Below, one piece after another: positions 5,500 to 7,415 of a stretch of DNA of 7,415 nt. The DNA lies in contig JAYPTI010000155.1 in the NCBI GenBank assembly GCA_038133505.1, positions 1 through 7,415 on the forward strand. Reading direction: 5' to 3'. Positions within the stretch are counted from its first letter, which is position 1. The number at the start of each line of letters is the position of its first letter. The position numbers and the translations under genes were made by a program. The notes beneath the pieces are model-generated. The model worked only from the letters and a program-made list of their open reading frames with translations, had not been told where the DNA came from and made no database searches. Source of the stretch: JAYQUR01 sp038133505. Its GTDB lineage: Bacteria > Pseudomonadota > Alphaproteobacteria > MPNO01 > UBA830.

Positions 5500-6783
5500 T
5501 CACACCAGCGCCAGACTGATCCACGGGAACACGACGATCAGGATCAGCACCAGAAGCATGATGAACGCGAACGGGAACGCGCCGGTGAAAATATGGCCGA
5601 GCGTGATCGACGGATCGCGAATGGTGCTCTTGATGGTGAAGCAGGATATACCGAGCGGCGGCGTCAGCAGGCCGATCTCGGCTCCGATCACGGTCACGAT
5701 GCCGAACCAGACCAGATCGCCGCCCTGCGCCAGAACCGGGACGAGGAACAGCGGCACCACGATCAGGATGATCGACGCGGTCTCGATGATGGTGCCGAGC
5801 GCTACCATCAGGATGACGTAGATCACCATCAACCCGGTCAGCCCCAGATCCATGCTCGTCAGCCATTCGCTGAACAAGGTCGGAAGCGCTGCCACTCCAA
5901 GCATGCGGCTGTACATCGAGGCCGAGATGATCAGGAACAGGATCGCGGCCGTGATGTGGCCGGTTTCAACCAGCACGCGCCACAACCCCCGCCAGGTCAG
6001 GCGCCGCTTGGCCAGTCCGATGGCGAGCGCGCCGGCGGATCCGGCGGCGCCGGCTTCCTCCGGCGAGAACCAGCCCGAATAGATGCCTCCCAGCACGACG
6101 ACGACCAACCCCGCGACCGGCAGCAGAAGCATGACAATTTCCCGTGTGCTCATTTCGGGCGGCGCTTCTTCTTCGGAGCGCGTGAGCGATTCGCCGATAA
6201 AGGACGGCCTGACATAGGACATCACAAGGATGCCGAGGATGAAGGCTGTCGCCAGCAGGACGCCGGGAATAAAACCGGCGATGAACATGTCTCCCACGGA
6301 CCGTTCGGCGACGATGGCGAAGATGATCAGCATCGCCGACGGCGGAATCAGCATGCCGAGGACGGAACTACCCGCCACGACGCCGACCGAAAACGGCCGC
6401 GAATAGCCGAACCGGCGCATTTCGGGGACGGCGATCCGGGTAAACACGGACGCCGATGCGATCGAAGACCCGGTTATGGAGGCAAACAGCGCGTTTGCCG
6501 CGACCGTCGCCATGCCCAGGCCGGCGCGCACCCGGCGGAACATCTGGTCCGCCACCTTGTAGACGTCGGCGCCGAGACCGATTTCGCTGGAAACGATCCC
6601 CATCAGTGCGAACAGCGGTACGTTCGCGAAGACCTCGTGCGCGATCGTGTCATCGATGTTGCCGCGATAGATCCAGACCCCGATGAAGGAAACCAGCCCC
6701 AGCGCCACCGCGACATGAATGCCCGTATAGATCAGGACAAGGATCAGGAGAACCGACGCGATTCCGACCTCGACGCCGATCAT
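5500..6783 (-). CDS. dctM: TRAP transporter large permease, DctM subunit
   Basis: This 427-residue polytopic inner-membrane protein is the ion-coupled transport channel of a tripartite ATP-independent periplasmic transporter. It has about 12 hydrophobic segments and the family's expected length. Characteristic DctM motifs are present: ITGSSIASASVF (103-114), GSSVLGMLIPPS (138-149), GGIYSGWFSPEEAGAAG (232-248) and LLTPPLGI (372-379). A hydrophilic cytoplasmic loop spans about 192-214. The start codon ATG overlaps the dctQ stop as ATGA, so translation is coupled, and GGAAG inside the end of dctQ lies about 9 nt upstream. The substrate, probably a carboxylic or sugar acid, is set by the DctP protein and cannot be read here. 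The gene converges with the LVIVD gene across the palindrome pair. Confidence 0.95.
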   Translation of the reverse strand: MIGVEVGIASVLLILVLIYTGIHVAVALGLVSFIGVWIYRGNIDDTIAHEVFANVPLFALMGIVSSEIGLGADVYKVADQMFRRVRAGLGMATVAANALFASITGSSIASASVFTRIAVPEMRRFGYSRPFSVGVVAGSSVLGMLIPPSAMLIIFAIVAERSVGDMFIAGFIPGVLLATAFILGILVMSYVRPSFIGESLTRSEEEAPPEMSTREIVMLLLPVAGLVVVVLGGIYSGWFSPEEAGAAGSAGALAIGLAKRRLTWRGLWRVLVETGHITAAILFLIISASMYSRMLGVAALPTLFSEWLTSMDLGLTGLMVIYVILMVALGTIIETASIILIVVPLFLVPVLAQGGDLVWFGIVTVIGAEIGLLTPPLGISCFTIKSTIRDPSITLGHIFTGAFPFAFIMLLVLILIVVFPWISLALV

Positions 6784-7181
6784 GACGCCTCGCTTCCGCT
6801 GTCGGGCGAATGCGGCGCGCGCATGGCCCGGACATGGCCGGCCAGCAGCACGAGAAACTGGACCATGGTTACGAACACCCCGACCACGATGATCAGCGCG
6901 ATAGGCCAGACGGGCGCCGTGAACATGCCTTCGACGCCGATATAGTAATTCTTTTTCCAGGACTCCCCGAGATAGGGGATGCTGCCAAGCAGGATAATGA
7001 TCATGAAGGCCGCGCCCAGAATCTGGGTGACGATCCCCATGACATGCGCAATGGCGGGCCGGCGCAGCATGACCTGGTTGAACAGCCCGTCGGACCGCGT
7101 CAGGACGCTGCGCCTGAGCGAATCCGCAAGCTGCATGAAAACGATGCCGATGATCGAAATCTCGATCATCTCGGCGTTCAT
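6780..7181 (-). CDS. dctQ: TRAP transporter small permease, DctQ subunit (short N-terminus)
   Basis: DctQ is the small membrane subunit that joins DctM in TRAP importers. From the ATG at 7181 it has 133 residues. Segments at about 5-19 (moderately hydrophobic), 46-66 and 92-114 are membrane-like, and NYYIGVEGMFTAPVWPIALIIVVG (in pieces around 78-101) resembles the loop and last span of the family. The first segment, EMIEISIIGIVFMQ followed by LRRSVLTRSDGLF, aligns best with the usual second span, so the usual first span appears absent. An in-frame TTG at 7265, with AAGGA about 10 nt upstream, would add 28 polar residues but no membrane span. I prefer the ATG because the longer form would be translated through a strong hairpin. 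It overlaps dctM by 4 nt. Confidence 0.78.
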   Translation of the reverse strand: MNAEMIEISIIGIVFMQLADSLRRSVLTRSDGLFNQVMLRRPAIAHVMGIVTQILGAAFMIIILLGSIPYLGESWKKNYYIGVEGMFTAPVWPIALIIVVGVFVTMVQFLVLLAGHVRAMRAPHSPDSGSEAS

Positions 7182-7201
7182 GCCGCTGACGACCCCGCCG
7201 A

Positions 7202-7240
7202 ACAGGCGAAGCGGGGCGCCTTCCCGGCGCCCCGCCCTGT
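7202..7240 (-). promoter_or_regulatory. Strong hairpin between dctP and dctQ
   Basis: GCGGGGCGCC (7211-7220) and GGCGCCCCGC (7226-7235) form a perfect 10-bp stem with a 5-nt loop. Outer arms ACAGG (7202-7206) and CCTGT (7236-7240) add five pairs beyond a 4-nt bulge. It begins about 31 nt after the dctP stop and ends about 20 nt before the dctQ ATG. Such hairpins often follow binding-protein genes in transport operons, protecting the upstream message and lowering expression of the membrane subunits. It lacks a U-tract and so probably allows read-through. Confidence 0.65.
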
Positions 7241-7271
7241 CCTCTGACTTACCTGGTTCGGACAAGAAAGA

Positions 7272-7415
7272 TTATTCCTTGTCCCACTGACGCAGGATCG
7301 GCTGCTTGGCCGCCCGCATCTTGTCCATATAGGCCTGCAGGAGCTTGGTGCCCGGCAGCCCCTTCTTGTCCAGGTCCGCTGCCCAGTCCTTGGCGATATT
7401 CGGCATGTTGTTCGC
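7272..7415 (-). CDS. dctP: TRAP transporter substrate-binding protein DctP, C-terminal fragment (runs off window)
   Basis: Only the last 47 codons are in the window; the reading frame enters at 7415 and ends with TAA at 7272-7274. The peptide contains NNMPNIAKDWAADLDKKGLPG, then LLQAYMDKMRAAKQPILRQWDKE, the usual helical C-terminus of DctP-type periplasmic solute-binding proteins. The position directly upstream of dctQ and dctM on the same strand supports the assignment. The substrate-binding arginine region and signal peptide lie outside the window, so the ligand cannot be inferred. Its last codons (AAG GAA TAA) contain an AAGGA that could act as a ribosome site for the TTG alternative start of dctQ. 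Confidence 0.85.
   Translation of the reverse strand, partial: ANNMPNIAKDWAADLDKKGLPGTKLLQAYMDKMRAAKQPILRQWDKE

Noticed and set aside
5593..6945. A 450-codon plus-strand frame opposite dctM and dctQ
   Set aside because: The peptide is dominated by His, Asp, Gln and Arg, the typical reverse image of hydrophobic membrane-protein codons, and dctM on the minus strand is unmistakable.
1..7415. A new defence, toxin-antitoxin or phage-related system
   Set aside because: Every substantial coding region fits a membrane FliL-like protein, carbohydrate-type enzymes, a propeller protein or a TRAP transporter. No nuclease, toxin, reverse transcriptase or phage motif was found on either strand.

Overview
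This is a GC-rich, gene-dense window whose protein families and gene organisation suggest a free-living alphaproteobacterium, possibly of the Rhodospirillales type. That assignment is inferred from family resemblance and codon use; the window contains no rRNA, tRNA or other taxonomic marker. No CRISPR array, transposase, phage gene or recognisable defence system is present.

Layout: (1) About 1-188 is an AT-richer leader, followed by a plus-strand gene for a single-pass membrane protein with a FliL-like C-terminal domain and a strongly acidic linker (to 935). (2) A 130-nt gap precedes a compact plus-strand operon of three catabolic-type enzymes: a Gfo/Idh/MocA oxidoreductase (1066-2217), a DUF993 protein of the dihydrodipicolinate-synthase/aldolase type (2222-3388), and a TIM-barrel sugar phosphate isomerase/epimerase (3391-4224). 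The gaps between them are 4 and 2 nt. (3) After a 63-nt gap holding a stem-loop comes an LVIVD-repeat beta-propeller protein (4288-5409), probably part of the same transcription unit. (4) A convergent junction (5410-5499) carries two near-identical, inverted palindromic elements of REP/BIME type that may also end transcription from both sides. (5) A minus-strand TRAP transporter operon follows, in the order dctP (only its 3' end, 7272-7415), dctQ (6780-7181), dctM (5500-6783). dctQ and dctM overlap by 4 nt, and a strong hairpin lies between dctP and dctQ.

How the genes may work together: the three enzymes look like a sequential pathway in which a sugar or polyol is oxidised by an NAD(P)-dependent enzyme, isomerised or epimerised, and cleaved by a Schiff-base lyase. 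The substrate cannot be read from the sequence. The LVIVD propeller has a repeated pattern of histidines and may be a further enzyme of the same pathway. The TRAP system imports an organic acid or acid sugar, but it converges on the enzyme operon from the other side of the repeat pair, so a functional link is only a possibility.

The points most worth a second look are the palindrome pair, whose only stem differences compensate for one another; the apparent lack of the first membrane segment in DctQ, with a hairpin in its place; the histidine-rich propeller; and the uncharacterised DUF993 enzyme with a recognisable Schiff-base lysine.
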